A program made the position numbers and the translations under genes. From Membranipora membranacea (lineage: Eukaryota; Bryozoa; Gymnolaemata; Cheilostomatida; Membraniporidae): a DNA stretch of 64,000 nt. The DNA lies in contig OU612068.1 in the NCBI GenBank assembly GCA_914767715.1, positions 18,226,001-18,290,000 on the forward strand. Direction: 5' to 3'. Below, in pieces: positions 14,901-28,500 of this stretch (within the stretch, counting starts at the first letter, position 1; the number at the start of each line of letters is the position of its first letter). Below the pieces are notes generated by a model. It had not been told where the DNA came from and searched no databases. It saw only the letters and a program-made list of their open reading frames with translations.

Positions 14901-16423
14901 TTTTGTTGATGGACAATTGTGCCACAATAATTTGGACATAAGTGGTTCTTTTTGTATGCTGTTTCATAAAGCATTAAATGCGAAAGTTATTACATAACTT
15001 GAAAGATCGGTTAGCTGCCTGAAGCAACATGCCATCAAAGGTTTGAAGCTTAAAAGATATTCGGCACTTTGACATTTTCCACAACAATCTTAAAGTTGAA
15101 AAACTTATTGAAAATAAAATTGAAAACTTTCCAAAACCTTAATCATGTCTGATTTCTATGTATTGGAGCACAAAGCAGAGTCCGTTGAATTGTCTCAAGA
15201 TCAGCAGATCAACAAGCTTAGTGGGATAATGGTGGTTGGTCTTGTTTGTGAAATAGAGTTAAGAGGCTTTAGGTCTTGCAACGGGAAAGTGATACAAAGG
15301 CATTAAGAGGCTGAGAGCTGTCCATAAGCTTTATTTAGAAGGCCTTATTAATTTATTAGAATGATTATACTGGTAATTTTGTGATTAGGCCTACTTAGAT
15401 CATTGTCAAATCTAACAATGTACATGGTATGTATGTATACTCTTCTCAGCAAATAGTCAGAGTAGGCCTCTAGGTTGGCTACGATGCTCATGCGCAGATG
15501 GATGAGTCACATTGTCAAGAAATGACAGCCATTACAATTTGCTCACATGGGGTGTATGGTTTGTAATTGGCTGGCTATTACAGTTTACAGCATTTTGATT
15601 AAAAAAAATTCCTGATCTAGCACAAATTGTTTTTGTGGTGTTTATCTACAGTCGCTATGAATAGATCGCAGCATTTTTCATCATTCATGTTCATAATTAT
15701 TGAACCAATTTGTGAATCCAGCTGCGTAATTGAAATTGAGATAATTAAAATTTCAATCCTTGCTGAGACAAAAAGATTGGCCAATTACTGGTTAATAGAA
15801 ACATTGCATACAATAAAACATCTGCAGAATTATAAGCATCGACAAGCTATATTAATCAAATTTGGAATGTTGAATTTCTTCGTTTTTTATTCAGTTCAAC
15901 GGTGACTTTGTATTACAATCACAAACCAGCTATAATTGTTTTACTGTGACCAAAATTGAAAGAAAACACAACCAAGTTATGGCAATACAAATCTTGGGAA
16001 TTCTGGAAAATAAATAACAATATCATACAATTATAAGTAATACTCTGGACGAAATTCTTGGTTTCAAATAATGATAGTGTTGGTGCTACAGCTTGCACCA
16101 TATTATTGTCATGGAACTACAAATATGTACAAATAGAATAGAAATAACTTAACAGATCCGATAAAAAAATAAATAAGGATGCAATATCAAAAAACCACGT
16201 CAAACATAGGACATGACTCGATTCCAGAACAGAGAAATGTGATTTGAGCCAACAAGAATAGTTTTAAATGAATTGCATAACAAGAGATACTAATAATTGG
16301 GTCCCGATGAGACAATAAATAAGAGAGATGATTTTTTGCAAATAATTATACAAAATAATAACTTATATTGATACAAAGAGAGTATTATTTGGTACAACAC
16401 AATTGAGTGAGATAGATTTCCGA
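11948..16423. other. Intergenic region between PRPF19 and the P450 gene
   Basis: This 4.5-kb AT-rich stretch separates the 5' end of PRPF19 from the 3' end of the P450; both are on the minus strand. It holds the MITE at 13242-13724 and presumably the P450 3' UTR at its right side. A minus-strand AATAAA (plus-strand TTTATT at 15886-15891), about 530 bp past the P450 stop, is a possible poly(A) signal. Open frames here read as non-coding sequence and no exon could be supported. Confidence 0.5.
13242..13724. mobile_element. hAT-like MITE (483 bp) with 8-bp target-site duplication
   Basis: A short non-autonomous DNA element. Its left end is TAGGGCTGGGAA and its right end, read on the other strand, is TAGAGCTGTGCAA. 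These form an imperfect terminal inverted repeat of the type seen in hAT elements. It is flanked by a perfect 8-bp direct repeat, ATTTTGAA, at 13234-13241 and 13725-13732; 8 bp is the hAT target-site length. A subterminal 10-mer, GCGATTACTC, occurs at 13280-13289 and inverted at 13658-13667. There is no transposase ORF, so it would need a transposase from elsewhere. The interior is AT-rich, with repeated AGATTAA-like words. Confidence 0.82.
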
Positions 16424-18644
16424 CTAGCATTCATGCCTGACTCGTAATTCGATTGGAGAGTTCCTTGCTTTGTACCTCATCTGTACATCATTTGTGGCAG
16501 GAACGATTTCATGACCTGGATAGCTAGTATCAAAGTCACAGCTTTCACCTTCCAACAACTCAATGTCAAACTTTTGGAGCATAGATACAATGTACCATTT
16601 AGTTTGGAGTAGAGCGATTTTCCTTCCAGGGCAGATGGATCCAAATGGAAGTACTGGGTTTTTCAATTTCATGCCGTTTTTGAAGAATGATTTGTTGATG
16701 AATCGGTCATATTGGAACTCCTGAAATAAGAGAAGCAACATTATAAACAAATGCATTTAATACGGTAGCAAATCTGCATTCATCATGATTAATTAGATGT
16801 CTGGGTCTCTGAAGCTTCTCATAAGGTAAAGCTCAATCAGCTACTGATACTCTTATCCCCCTGTTGCCCAAGGCACTATGATGGTCAAATCTTTAGGAAT
16901 ATTAATACAAGCAATGTTTTCTGAGGCCATCGAACTATTATCTGTCATACTTAATTTATTTAGCTTGCCTAAATTATGTCTAATTTTGCTTACCTCAGGG
17001 CTGTCGAAGATCTCTGGGTCTTTATGGACTGCAGGAGGGTACATCATGACTTTGTCACCTGCTCGAATTTTGTAGGTTTTGCCAGAGGCGGCTGCTTTGA
17101 ATTGGGTGTCTTGTTGATTGTGTCTAATCATAAATACTCCACTAGCCATTCTGAATGTTTCTGTCACTAAACTGTCTGTGAACCAAACATAAAGACATGA
17201 TATTAGTCCAATGCCAATTGTACTTGGTAAAAATTACTGTAAAGTAAAGCAAAGTTGCACAGTAAATTTATTCATTTTCATATTTGAATGCATTAATGTA
17301 ACATTAATAATTTTCTCTGCTTACCTAATGATTCAAGCTGTTCAAGGTCTTTAGCTGAGATTGTCACATATGTCTTTTCCTCATTCTCATCCTCGCCTTT
17401 GTGAGTTTGGATGAACTCATCAAGCTCCTCTCGTACTGCTGTCATGGCTGCTTTGTGGTTCATCAGTTGGTACAGGCACCAGGTGGCTATCTTGAATGTG
17501 TTGATGTTGATATGTAGGAAGACAAGATTGTGGCTTTGGATCTCTTTCTCGCTCATGTTGTAGCTCTGAAGATATTTGATTGCCTCGCGGAGATAATCAG
17601 ATGTTCCCTCTGAATTGATGAACTCTGATGAGGATGGTTGATCGAACAGCTTGCTAACAGCTTCGGTGGCTTCTGGGAAAAAGCAGTGAGGTAGTCCGAG
17701 CCAAAGGTAGCTGAAGTATTTGTGGAATACTCGGATGTTGTCATGGTAAAGTTTGTAGTTGAAATTGGGTGTTTCCTTATCATCGCCAAAGATGCTGCTG
17801 AATATGGTTTTGAATAATGTTCGGTTAGCTAGATGGTCAAGGCTCTCTGTGACCCATTCTTCGGATGGTGTCTCATGGTCGAGAGCTGTGTAAGCCTTAT
17901 CTAAGTATCCAGAGAAATGATGCAAGTCCTTCACAATGGCTGAACCTCTAGTGGTCTTTCCAACAACTTTAATCATCTTCTTCGGCTCTGGCACTTGGAA
18001 TCCAAATATGTTACCATTCACCTGCTCCTGTATTGGCTCGAAGTCAAAGCTCTTTTCTTTGCTATAAAAAGAAAACAGCCCAATTAGAGGTTTTAATTCC
18101 ATCGACTGCCACACAGGATTATCATTTACCAAGCAGTCAAATCCATAGCAAACCGGCTTAAAATTCTTTGACCAAACAAACACCAACAGTCAATTAACAT
18201 GGATAATTGATATTTACTGTATTTACCTAAATGCCTCAAAGCTGTGTGCGTCTGCGATAACAGTCATATAGTAATGTAACATTCTTATTGAGAAAACATC
18301 TCCCCATGTTCGCTGGCTATCCAAAATGAATTGTATTGAGTTATCGTTGAATTGTTGACCATTTCCCCATAGAGCATGACCCGGAACGACTGGTGGCTCA
18401 TCACTTTGTCTGAAAGAAAAGAGAAAATTAAAATAAGCAAGAAATAAAATACTCAGAGTTTTTTTATTGAGTCTTTGTCATTTCAAGTATATGTAAGCAG
18501 ATATAAATAATTTTTTTTACCATTACAAGTTACAATGAAGAAATAATGAATAAATATTTACCTGTTTCTTCCCCATAGAATTCCTTTGGTCTTGTAAATG
18601 CAGAAGCAGACAACTGCTATGAATAAAAGTACTATGGATATCAT
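16424..18644 (-). CDS. Cytochrome P450, CYP7/CYP8-like, with shortened heme-binding loop
   Basis: Five coding exons (18562-18644, 18227-18409, 17325-18061, 16994-17175, 16424-16720) join in phase to 493 residues plus stop, the usual length of CYP7/CYP8 sterol hydroxylases and prostacyclin synthase. Residues 1-20 form a hydrophobic ER anchor (MISIVLLFIAVVCFCIYKTK). A proline-rich hinge and EPPVVPGHALWGNG follow, then the K-helix ExxR as ETFR (340-343), a PEEFQYDRF segment (PERF equivalent), the heme loop around Cys425, and a C-terminus (ATNDVQMRYK) like that of CYP7A1/CYP8B1. Odd: the loop reads PFGSICPGR, where relatives have three more residues between Ser and Ile, so the glycine before the ligand region is missing. 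Reading frame and splice sites are otherwise intact. Substrate is unknown; sterols, oxysterols or eicosanoids are guesses from the family. Confidence 0.92.
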
Positions 18645-18686
18645 GATGTAAATCTGTGTGTGTTCTCCCGATAAAGATTAGAATCC
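18645..18686 (-). other. 5' UTR part of the P450 second exon
   Basis: The exon with the P450 start codon extends upstream to a good acceptor (TTTCTTTTCTAG, minus strand, exon beginning at 18686). This implies at least one noncoding exon further upstream. The ATG at 18644-18642 is the first in the exon in this frame and directly precedes the membrane anchor. Confidence 0.6.
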
Positions 18687-20078
18687 CTAGAAAAGAAATC
18701 AAAGAATAATAAAATTTCCGACTAGTAGTCACCGGATCAGGAATAAAATAATAATTAACTATTTATCACTGAAAAATATGATGAAAAATCTGGAACAATT
18801 ATTCATATCATTAGGCAGCAAATTGTAGCCATGTCTGCTATATTCCTATAGAAGGATTACTAATGAAAATCATTATGAAACCTGTTAAGAGCACTTTGAA
18901 AACAGATTTAAAGTTAATACTTGTGAAACGATAATATTGTTTTATTAAGATATTGAAGATGATTGTCACCCTCTTACAGATCATCAGCGCCATCACAGAA
19001 CCTTTAGACGCTTACCTTTATATTACTTTTAAATGGTTAATACAACTTTGTTGCTAATTAAACAATCATGGGTCAATGGCTAATGGAGACTAAAATGTTT
19101 TTCTTACACTTTGGTTTTAAATAGGAGGCACCATTGATTCAAAATCTCAAATCATAGGTCAGCAGTTCTTTGTTTTCTCATGCCACCTTCCCAGACGGAC
19201 AAGTTGAGTGAAAATTATTTTAAGATTAATTCTGAATTTCAAGAGGTTCTCAATTGCAGCGTAAATATTCTACAGCAATAAAAATCTCATAAAGATACAT
19301 AAATACAGGAAAAATCGTTGCATTTTTGTCAGATTTTGATAATGACTTTGTTTCTCACATTCATAAGTCTGGATATTTACATTATTCAAAAAATCAAAGG
19401 CTGCTATCAGCAATGATGAATGAAATTTTGAGGATCATAAAAATAGCTATACACACAGTTCCTTTCCTGTCAACAGCTATTTGCATAGTGCAGATTAAGA
19501 TATCTTAATTGTGTGTAATTATGACCAAACATTAAATCTCACTTTTTTCATAAATCATTCTTCTCAATTGCTACACCAAAGAGAGCCGCTTTGAATGGAT
19601 AAGGCACAAATGTAGGCCTATGACCTAATAGAGATAAACTCCTTTGGTGAGAGAATGTTGTTTACTTGCTGTGTTATCACACTTCCTGCCCCAACCTGTC
19701 CATTCAAGCAAGACAATCAATGCTGACCCTGCATTGCTGCCTTTTGCTTGCATAATTTTATCAATTTTCCAATTTATATTGAAAGAACAGCATGAATGCA
19801 AAATATTCTTGGTATTTCTGCAATATGCCAATTGAATGATCCAGATGCTGAGGTATTGTATCCCCAATTTTTTACTTTAATGACCTGATTGTTATGTCAA
19901 CACTCCGACAAAAAGCCCTATTGATTCCAGTGATTGACTTACATTACAGAATTTTGTACTCGGGTAATAAATTGTCAATCTCTAATCAATAAGTAAACTC
20001 ATGATACTGCTGAGCCTCCCGCATCCATGAGTATGTCCATGTGTATTTGTATCATCTTGTTTGAAGAGTAATCCTTAC

Positions 20079-20155
20079 CTTTTATGCGGTAAGCAATGGT
20101 CGTCTTGATGGTACTAGATAGTAACAGTTATATCCAAGTCAGTATTATTCCCGTG
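20079..20155 (-). other. Probable noncoding first exon of the P450 gene
   Basis: On the minus strand, a donor (AAAAG then GTAAGGAT) ends a candidate exon at 20079, 1.4 kb upstream of the acceptor at 18686. A TATAAA lies about 30 bp upstream of the assumed start. The left boundary is a splice site; the right boundary is only an estimate from TATA spacing. There is no protein evidence because it is noncoding. Confidence 0.4.
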
Positions 20156-20180
20156 TAGGATTTCCTCAACAGGTTGTCAG

Positions 20181-20186
20181 TTTATA
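20181..20186 (-). promoter_or_regulatory. TATA-box candidate for the P450 gene
   Basis: TATAAA on the minus strand (TTTATA on plus), in the context CTTATAAACTG, about 100 bp upstream of the candidate donor at 20079. Spacing suits a TATA-driven, inducible P450 promoter. It is a motif match only. Confidence 0.35.
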
Positions 20187-20390
20187 AGACTCTTAATAAA
20201 GTAGCTGGCAGCTGTAAATGTTGTCTTTATCAAAACTCCAAGCTATTAGAAAGTAATCGAGAATGTCTCAATGTCTGTCAGCGACGTTCTCTGGTGGCTC
20301 TGTATCGAGTTGTGACATTTAGATGAGCATTGCTGGTGTTTTATAATAAACCCGATGTTCCACAATAACATTACTAATTGAAATGATTCA

Positions 20391-20436
20391 TAATAAGCTC
20401 CGCCTCCTCTATAAATAATAATAAGCTCCGCCTCCT
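20391..20436. repeat. Two direct repeats carrying a GC-box-like core, upstream of the P450 promoter
   Basis: TAATAAGCTCCGCCTCCT occurs at 20391-20408 and again at 20419-20436. On the minus strand (the P450 strand) each copy contains GGAGGCGGAGC, a GC-box-like core. They lie about 200-250 bp upstream of the TATA candidate. The repetition is seen directly; a role as an SP/KLF-type activator site is inferred. Confidence 0.55.
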
Positions 20437-20439
20437 AAA

Positions 20440-22560
20440 TAAGGTTTTTTTATATTTGCATCCATGTGGCAATGAGCATGATCGATCAATCATGACCAAG
20501 TTTGATTACTACTCTAGCTTATGATGAGATTAACAAATTTAGTTTCGCTTATCTGAACTATGATGCATTGTAGTCTTGGGATTTTATGTGTGAGCTGTTT
20601 TTCCTGAAAAATCTGTATTTCAGTTTCTTCGACACCAATATTGTCCAATTCTAATTGAGGGTATTTCCTGGCCAAACCTATTGGGTCATATCTTCGTGAT
20701 CATGGCTCATCTTCAGAATACTCCAATTTATGATCAACGGTAAATATAAATATTGATATTTGGTAGTATAATAGTGGAACGATGGGTAGATCCGTTAAGC
20801 CGACAGCTGACAAGCATACTCCATGATCTTTTAGCTTTAGATCAATCGTGTCCGGTCTGCTGATAGAATGATGAAAGAACAACAATTATTGTTGACCTTG
20901 GGTCAATTTGTATGCTGCCTTCCTTTTTGTTAGGCCCTGTGTTTCTGCAAGAGAAATCATTTAAAATTTGATGCTTCCGTTAGTGTAAAATGGGGTAAAT
21001 AAGATGCTTAAGACCCACGCAAATTTCCTCATATCTTGTCACTATTGGTCGATCCATAGGGGATGTGAATGATCTGGTATAGGAAAGGACAAGAGTGCAC
21101 CCATAGAGATCAAAGTGAGCAAGGCCACAATACCTGCAGCATTGATCGCAATGAAATCTATATATCATGTCACACCAGGCGCTTTGAATTAAAATATAAT
21201 CCATATAGTGTGAGCACGACAGACAGCATTTTGCTATAAGAGATATATCATGACGATTGCTTAATAGTTGTTTGTCCATTTTTAGAAGGCGGCAGGCAAT
21301 GCAACCGGTAGTTAGCATAGATCTCTGATGTTTTTAATTTAATCCGCATGTCATTTTTGTCATCGTAAACTCCAAAGGCATCCGAGTTGAATTAACCTAA
21401 ATGTGCATGGCTTTAGCTTAGAGTATCTACTAGAGGCTAAACTATTTCAACACAACAGGCAGCCACCCCGGATTACTACGGCATGATTTGAATTGAAAAA
21501 TGTGTGATCCAAATTTAGTAACAGGAAGGTGATATGATTGTTGAATCCTATTTTTATCACTTGAATAAGACAGCCTATTTTGTGGTACTAATTAGCATGA
21601 GCTTGGGAGGAAATCCAATAGAACAACAGTACTGTTGTGTTAAGGTATCAGTAATAGACACTTGAAGAATAAAGTGAGCTTTATCTTGCAGTAAGGGCCG
21701 AATGACTAAGACAATTAATCACTATTATTGTAATAAGCTGACATCCAACTTTCAAACAAGTTGGTTATGATGGAGGAGATCGATTATCTCCTATGTTTGA
21801 GTATTTTGCTCGTAGTTATAGCTTGCAGACTGGCATGGAATACCATGAATAATATAAAAGGGACTAAAATTTTCGATGTTATGTTCATATTATTTTCCAG
21901 TTAATAGTGATATCAACAACCTATGTATAATATTCACAAGAATTCAAATTATTCACCACTGTACATTATGGTACTTTCTAAGGGGAAATAAAAAACGAGG
22001 GGACACCTTTTGGCATAATACAGGTGGAAATAAAAGAGAACAATTGATGGAAATCACAATATTACATACACTAAAATACTGTCTTTCCCGAATTTACCAA
22101 CTATTATGGACAATTCATAGAAAACTTTGAGGAGCCCTCACAATGAAGGCATAAAAATTACCAGCATACATTGCACAGGCTTTCACACAAATCACAATTT
22201 TATGGGCAATTTATACATAAAGCTACATATTTACAGAAATTTTTGAAAGTACAAAAAGGATAACATTACTGAGTAAACAGAGTATGCAAATATAACATAA
22301 CCATGGAATCAACATAAGGAGAAATAATATTTATAATAGAAACAATAATAATTATGATCTATTAATCATAACTAATGAAATTTCAAAATAAAAAATAGTA
22401 CACAAAAGAGGGCACTACAGACAATAATTCAGTAGCTTACAAGCCATAAGCTCTCAAGTTCAGTGCTAAGACCAGAGCGCTTATTTCAAAAAATGTAAAA
22501 ATTGTGACCAGGCACAAGTCTAAACAACAGCCTCCAATTGCATAACGCTGAATGCAGAGA
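20440..22560. other. Intergenic region between the P450 promoter and the KMT2E-like 3' end
   Basis: About 2.1 kb with no supported gene. The right part should include the 3' UTR of the KMT2E-like gene, whose stop codon is at 22561-22563. I did not find a canonical AATAAA on the minus strand close to that stop. Open frames here, including one at 20980-21318, do not read like protein. Confidence 0.5.
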
Positions 22561-25500
22561 TTAACGGTACTTCTTGGGCAGGTTCATGGGTGATATTGAA
22601 CGATTTCCACAAAACTCTCGGTGACTACTTGCAGCTATAGGTGATACAGATTGGCCTAGCATGACAGCTCCCAGTGATCCTTCTACAACATAAATGAAAA
22701 AAACGTTGCCTATAAAATTCGGAGAACACAAATAAACATTTTACCTGGTGTCAGTCAGGTGGTGGTTGTGACATCTTGTCGGCTCAGACGGCTAATACAA
22801 AAATAACTCGCCGTAACAATGGTAAATAAAAATAACAGTTAAGCCACTTTGTTTTACATCAGAATGCGGTATTTTTGATTTTATTTGTTTGAGATTAGTG
22901 ACTTGTGCGGTTTACGTTGCAGTGTGGGAACAGCCTAAAATTAAGCTAGTATTTATCCAAATCCGACTGAAAAGTGAGAATTTCTTCTTGTTGAGAAAGC
23001 CACAAGCACCTTCATAAAGTGATAAATTACAACCGTTCCACTTCCTTCACATAATTCCAATACATGGTTCACACAAAATCACATATTTTATCAATCTGTA
23101 GAGCAGGAGCAGCCCAGATGTTCTCCACCAGGCCCCGCAACCATGCTTTGCATCTTGAGTAAGGTTGTTATTTTTTGCCTCTTGTGAATTTAGATGTGCA
23201 AACCATCAACTGCTGCGCATATAACTAGGCATTACAAAATTTTGCCTTTCATTGAAACTTCTTCACGGGAGCATTCTGTTCATCAATGTTATTACCCACC
23301 CTCCCTCATCACGATATAAATGTTCAAAGAAATTTGTATTACAACATTTCATGTCAAATCAAATGTTCCGGCGATCATAATGCACAAAATGAATGAAAGC
23401 ATGTTGTGGCAATCTTCTGAACCAATTTGGATTAGAGTCATACCAATGTTATTGAATCACTAATATGCAGTCACTACAATACATGAAGCTGTTAATCCAC
23501 ATAGGTGTACATGCTCCTTAATGCGTCATCGACACATACTCCATGCGGAACTTGTTATGAAGTGATAACATAGAAATCTGCATACCACTACAAATCTTAA
23601 ATATCCTTACGTTTTAGGGGTACGGGGCCTTTCTGCTTAACGTTGTTCTTCGCCGTCTGATTTGGTGAGCCCCCGTTACTTGATGGTCGAGGTGAGGCCA
23701 CCTGAATATGATTTGTTGCAGCAAGAATACCGGTTCTCTCAGATGGTACGTCTATAACACCTAGCAATATACAAATATAATTGTTTTTAATTTCCGGATT
23801 TTTTTAGTTATATTACGCCGATATTATGTCATTAATCAAGAAAGGCCAAATAAGATATTCCAACGATCCAACAAAAATCATTCTATTTTATAAAAAATGT
23901 GTTACTGTCTGAAAAATGTGCAAATCTGCTACCAATCAAGTCTGGATAAAAGGCATAGTTGTCTTGTGTCTAAAACTGCGTTATTGTCTAGCCGCTTTGT
24001 TACAATGCAATCTTTCATGATTTAGCTGCAGCTCATAAGCGAGTTTCCTTTGATGACGGGATAAAAACTTAAATACGGGATAAAGCAAAACCAAAGACCA
24101 GCAGACGGCAAAAAATGTGTTGATGAGATGAAAATGAAAGTTTTCCTGTCTGGATTAGACGCAGGATTACGATAAGTTTTTAAGCTGGGTGGGCAGGTAT
24201 TTAGCTCTCTCTCGATAGTTTCAGCCCTGCGATAACCTTGACCAAATAACCAACTACGAAAGAATGTAGCAGGTTTTTTAAGCAAGCTGGGGAGAAAACT
24301 TTTGAAATGTGTTAATTGTTAAATTAGTAAAAAATTGAAGGGTGTAACCTGGAGCGTTTTTATGTTAACACTCTGCATGTGGCCCGCAGAAGCAAATAGC
24401 ATGTGGCCACAGCTTGTTTGATAACTGCAGCAAAATTCCTACCACGTGTCTGAGTATTTTAATACCAATTCATTGCTGGTGATATAAACGTGTGCATGTT
24501 TTTAAGCTAAATCAAACAATGAACTGCAAGCCAAAGGTAAATTGCTATGTGAAATATTCCCAAGGTCTTGCACAGGTCTCGGGCGATAATGAAGGGTAGT
24601 TTTGACTATTAAACTTCACCTGCCCATAATTAGTTTCAGAGCTTCTTCTGACATCATGAACATCGGGCGATATATAGACACAAGACATCTGTATGCCAGA
24701 TATTAAGCACATATCACATGTTTTGATCAGTAACACTCAACAATTACAAAAAATGATTATATAATTCCGTAATCCAGAACTTTTTCAAGGAGCATGCTCA
24801 CCATTTTCTGACGGCTTAGTAATGTCAGAAGAAAAAGATAAAGACTTTGCGGACACTGTATTGAAGTTGGTTTCAGCAGCTGCAGGTCGTGAGTTTGTGA
24901 CTGTAGTTGGAGGGGGTATGGCAGGGGGTGGAGGCGGCGGGGTGTTTGACCGACAGTCCACATCTATCCTCTCCTCTATACCTATACAGCAATTATAACG
25001 AGAACATTAATATCGTCATGTAACAGCTCAAGCTTTAGAAAACAAAATCTTACAATCAACAAATCTCATGATTATTTGCCGCAGTCTATTGATACAAGAA
25101 CCTAGCAACATACACAGAGCTGGCAGCCTTCAGGTCTATGGCCTATTCATTTCATCCGCACTAATCCCTCATTGATGAATTTGAAATGTCATCTGAAGGA
25201 CTAGAAATGAAAGGCTAAAGAAACGGAAAGAGCCAAAAGGGGGACTAAGTTGGTGAACGTTACCGCCAGTCATATAATAGGATTGAAAATCATACAAAGA
25301 GCCTGTCCCTCACGAGAGCCAAAATGGCATGGAAATGAGACAAAATAATGCATGCAGCGCCATAGCATTGACATGGATTTCTGTTTTAAACCTTTCGAAA
25401 TACAAAAACTGTAACATGTCAAACAAAAGGAAAAATGTCTGATTCAGTATAAGAAAATCTAATTACACTATTTTTCACACCTTCACAATAATTTTGTTTG

Positions 25501-28500
25501 GGTGAGCTCCATTGATCACTAAACGACCACAAATAAGATTGATGAACATTTGTTTAAAAAAAGTGTGTATTCAGATTTATACTGTTGATTTTTTATCAAA
25601 CATCTGGTTTGACAGAACTGCCAAAATCAGTGGTTGATTATATGAGCAGTAAACATCATACTGACTTCTTGCATTGGGGCCGTGCCAAGTCAGGAAGTAG
25701 TCACAGTGTTGTGTGTGAAAAGACAAGGTTTTCAGGGAACAGAGCTCAACTCACCGTTCTCTTTCACTGGTTTAGGTGTCAGCCCAAACTCAATATTCAG
25801 TCGCTCATCAAGGCTCAACGGCATTTTCAGCATCTCTGGTTTTATAATCTTCACTTCTGCAACACAGGAGTATTTGTTGTCATACATGGGAATGGTTTCC
25901 GATGCATTCAAATTGCAACGTAGAGGCAAAGCACATGTGGGTAGACAAAAATAATTTCACCAGACTTAGACACCTCCTAGACTTAAACACAAGCCGATTA
26001 AGAATCCACTGCCCATTCTCACATAATTAAATATTGCTTCAAACATAGTATTGGCAAAACAGTTATTAATAATATTAATGTTCTTCTATTCCACAACGAT
26101 AGAAAATACAAGACAACCGGCAGGTAACGAGCAGGTAACAGCATCTTTAAATTGTGTCATAATCAATTGATCAGTAATCATGTATATTATGTAAAGAAAA
26201 AAAAGCAGATGATACCTTCCGCTATGTTGAAGAGTGGGAGTGAGGGAAGAGTAATTTGCGTCGATTTACGAGCTTCACATATCGGTATAGGAGTACTAGG
26301 GAAGCTCACACTTCCTGTTATCATGCTGTTGTTCAAGTCCAGCTTTCCAGATGACGGCAGAACTTTCATTCTCTTTCTGTATTCCAGCAGAGAGACCTGT
26401 CAAGTAATGGTAAACAGGAAATAAGAGACAATCGACCACCAGTCATGCCCAAACAAGCACAATATCACAGGTTACAAGGGTCATGGAGTCTGAAAGCGGC
26501 GTAATAAACTGAAAGTGACTTTGAGCAAATCCTATTCAAGAACTGTCAAGTGAGACTAAGCTGTTGAGAGATTTGTCTTATGCTCATCTTCACCTCAGCT
26601 GCGCTTGATTGATGTCACCAAGAAGCACTTGAATGGAGAGAAGATTCAGGTGGCCAAATGAAATTATGACTAAGCTAACATGTAACATTGTGTACAATGT
26701 ACATACATTATTGTTGTCATATAAATATGACTTATAATAAATTCATTATCACATTACAGAGTGACAGGATGATCGCTAGGTACCTACTTGTTTGTGCCTA
26801 GGTAATCAATTTTTAAAAAAGTCAGGTGGGAAAGGGCCCAGTAAATTCTCATCTCATACCAATATGAATACCATTAATATTGAAAATTAATTAACATCGA
26901 TATGTAAACCTGCCATCCCATCGACAGATGGCCATTACTCAAGGTTTTGTAACAAGATTATCACAAGTTTTCATAGCTGATTATGCCATCACGGATAAGA
27001 TGCTAATTTTTAATGATTTAGATGTTCTTTTTCCGGTGTATTAGGGACCTACCTTCTTCTTTTGTGGCGGGGTGTTAGGTACATCTCTGTCCTTGTCATC
27101 CGGTGGCCTGCTGGGAGACCTCCACACCTGATGATAAATGCCAGCAGATGCACCAGCAGACCCTGTCAAGCTCTCATGCTGTGACAAATTTCCTTCAGAG
27201 AAATCAGCACTGACACTGTGTGTGAAAAGTCGACTGGGACTGTGCATCAAGTCCTCTTCTCTGACGCCAGTAGGTACAATCTGATTAAGCCTTAGTGGTG
27301 TAGATGGAGAAACTTCTGATGATGTTGATGAGTTTTGAGGGGGTGGGGTACTAGGCCCAACCTTCACGGGTGATGATTCTGGACTGTTAATCGGTGGTGA
27401 TGCAGAGTTGTTCGGTTGTGTGGCACCGGCTTCCGTGTTCTTGAAATCATTTATTGCTGCTTTCATCATGTCACTGAGAGTTCTAGGTTCTCGGGGAGAC
27501 ATCATGCTTCCTCCAGGAGAGAGCAAACCAGAATTACTTGGTTCAGGAGTCGATGCAGGCTTAGTATTAGGAGAAATGATCACCGTTAACATCTCAGGAC
27601 GCGAACGGAGCACGGATGCACGCTCACCATTATCAACATCCATCACAGTGGTAGGAACATCATCATTGAGTTGGCTCTGCAATGAAAGCGACATGAGTAT
27701 AAATGGTATGTAAGCAGCAGTAATATTTAAATTTGATAAAGAGCCATATATTAATCCAAGCCACCTTGCACATTAATTACTCAAAATCATGCAAATCAAG
27801 CAAAACCACACCTGTAGCTGGATTGTAATCCTTAATTTCATTGCTTTGCTGAATGCTTTAAATAGGATTCACCAACAGGTTTTTTTTATAGGCAGGTGTA
27901 TTATTTGGCCAAAATGTAAACTACATATAACTCAGAATGTCTCTTTGTCCTAATCACCTTTGCATGTTGGTAAGGCCACAAAGCTGGTGGGCAAACACAC
28001 TGGATTTTATAAATTGGTAAGACAGTGGCAGGAAATAAAACATGTCATACTGCACAATGTAAGTGATTCAAACAAAATTTAACAGCTGAAGCTTTAGTTT
28101 TAGAGAAACATTGGGCAAATTATCAGACAATAAGGTGTTTGGACAATTTCACAATTGACAGGATGTGGGTTTCCCCTAGGGAACTAGAGGTTTGCTCTAA
28201 AGTAGTTAAAAAGCTCATTAAGTTAACAAAACCAGCTATGCAAGTGTTTAAGTTTTTACGCCAAATTAACCTCCAATGTCTAATTTATTGAATGATTAAT
28301 TAGAACAAGCTTCAATTTAAACAAACACAACCGTTGTTTATTTTTAGCGTCATTAGCCCCAAGTATGCCAGGTAACGAAGAGCAAACCCTAAACCAGACC
28401 TTGTTATTAACTATTAACTCACCAGAATAGTTCTAACAGGAGAGAAGCGGCTCACAGTAACTGGCACGACTACCTCATCTTGTTCAGTGACAGGTATAGG

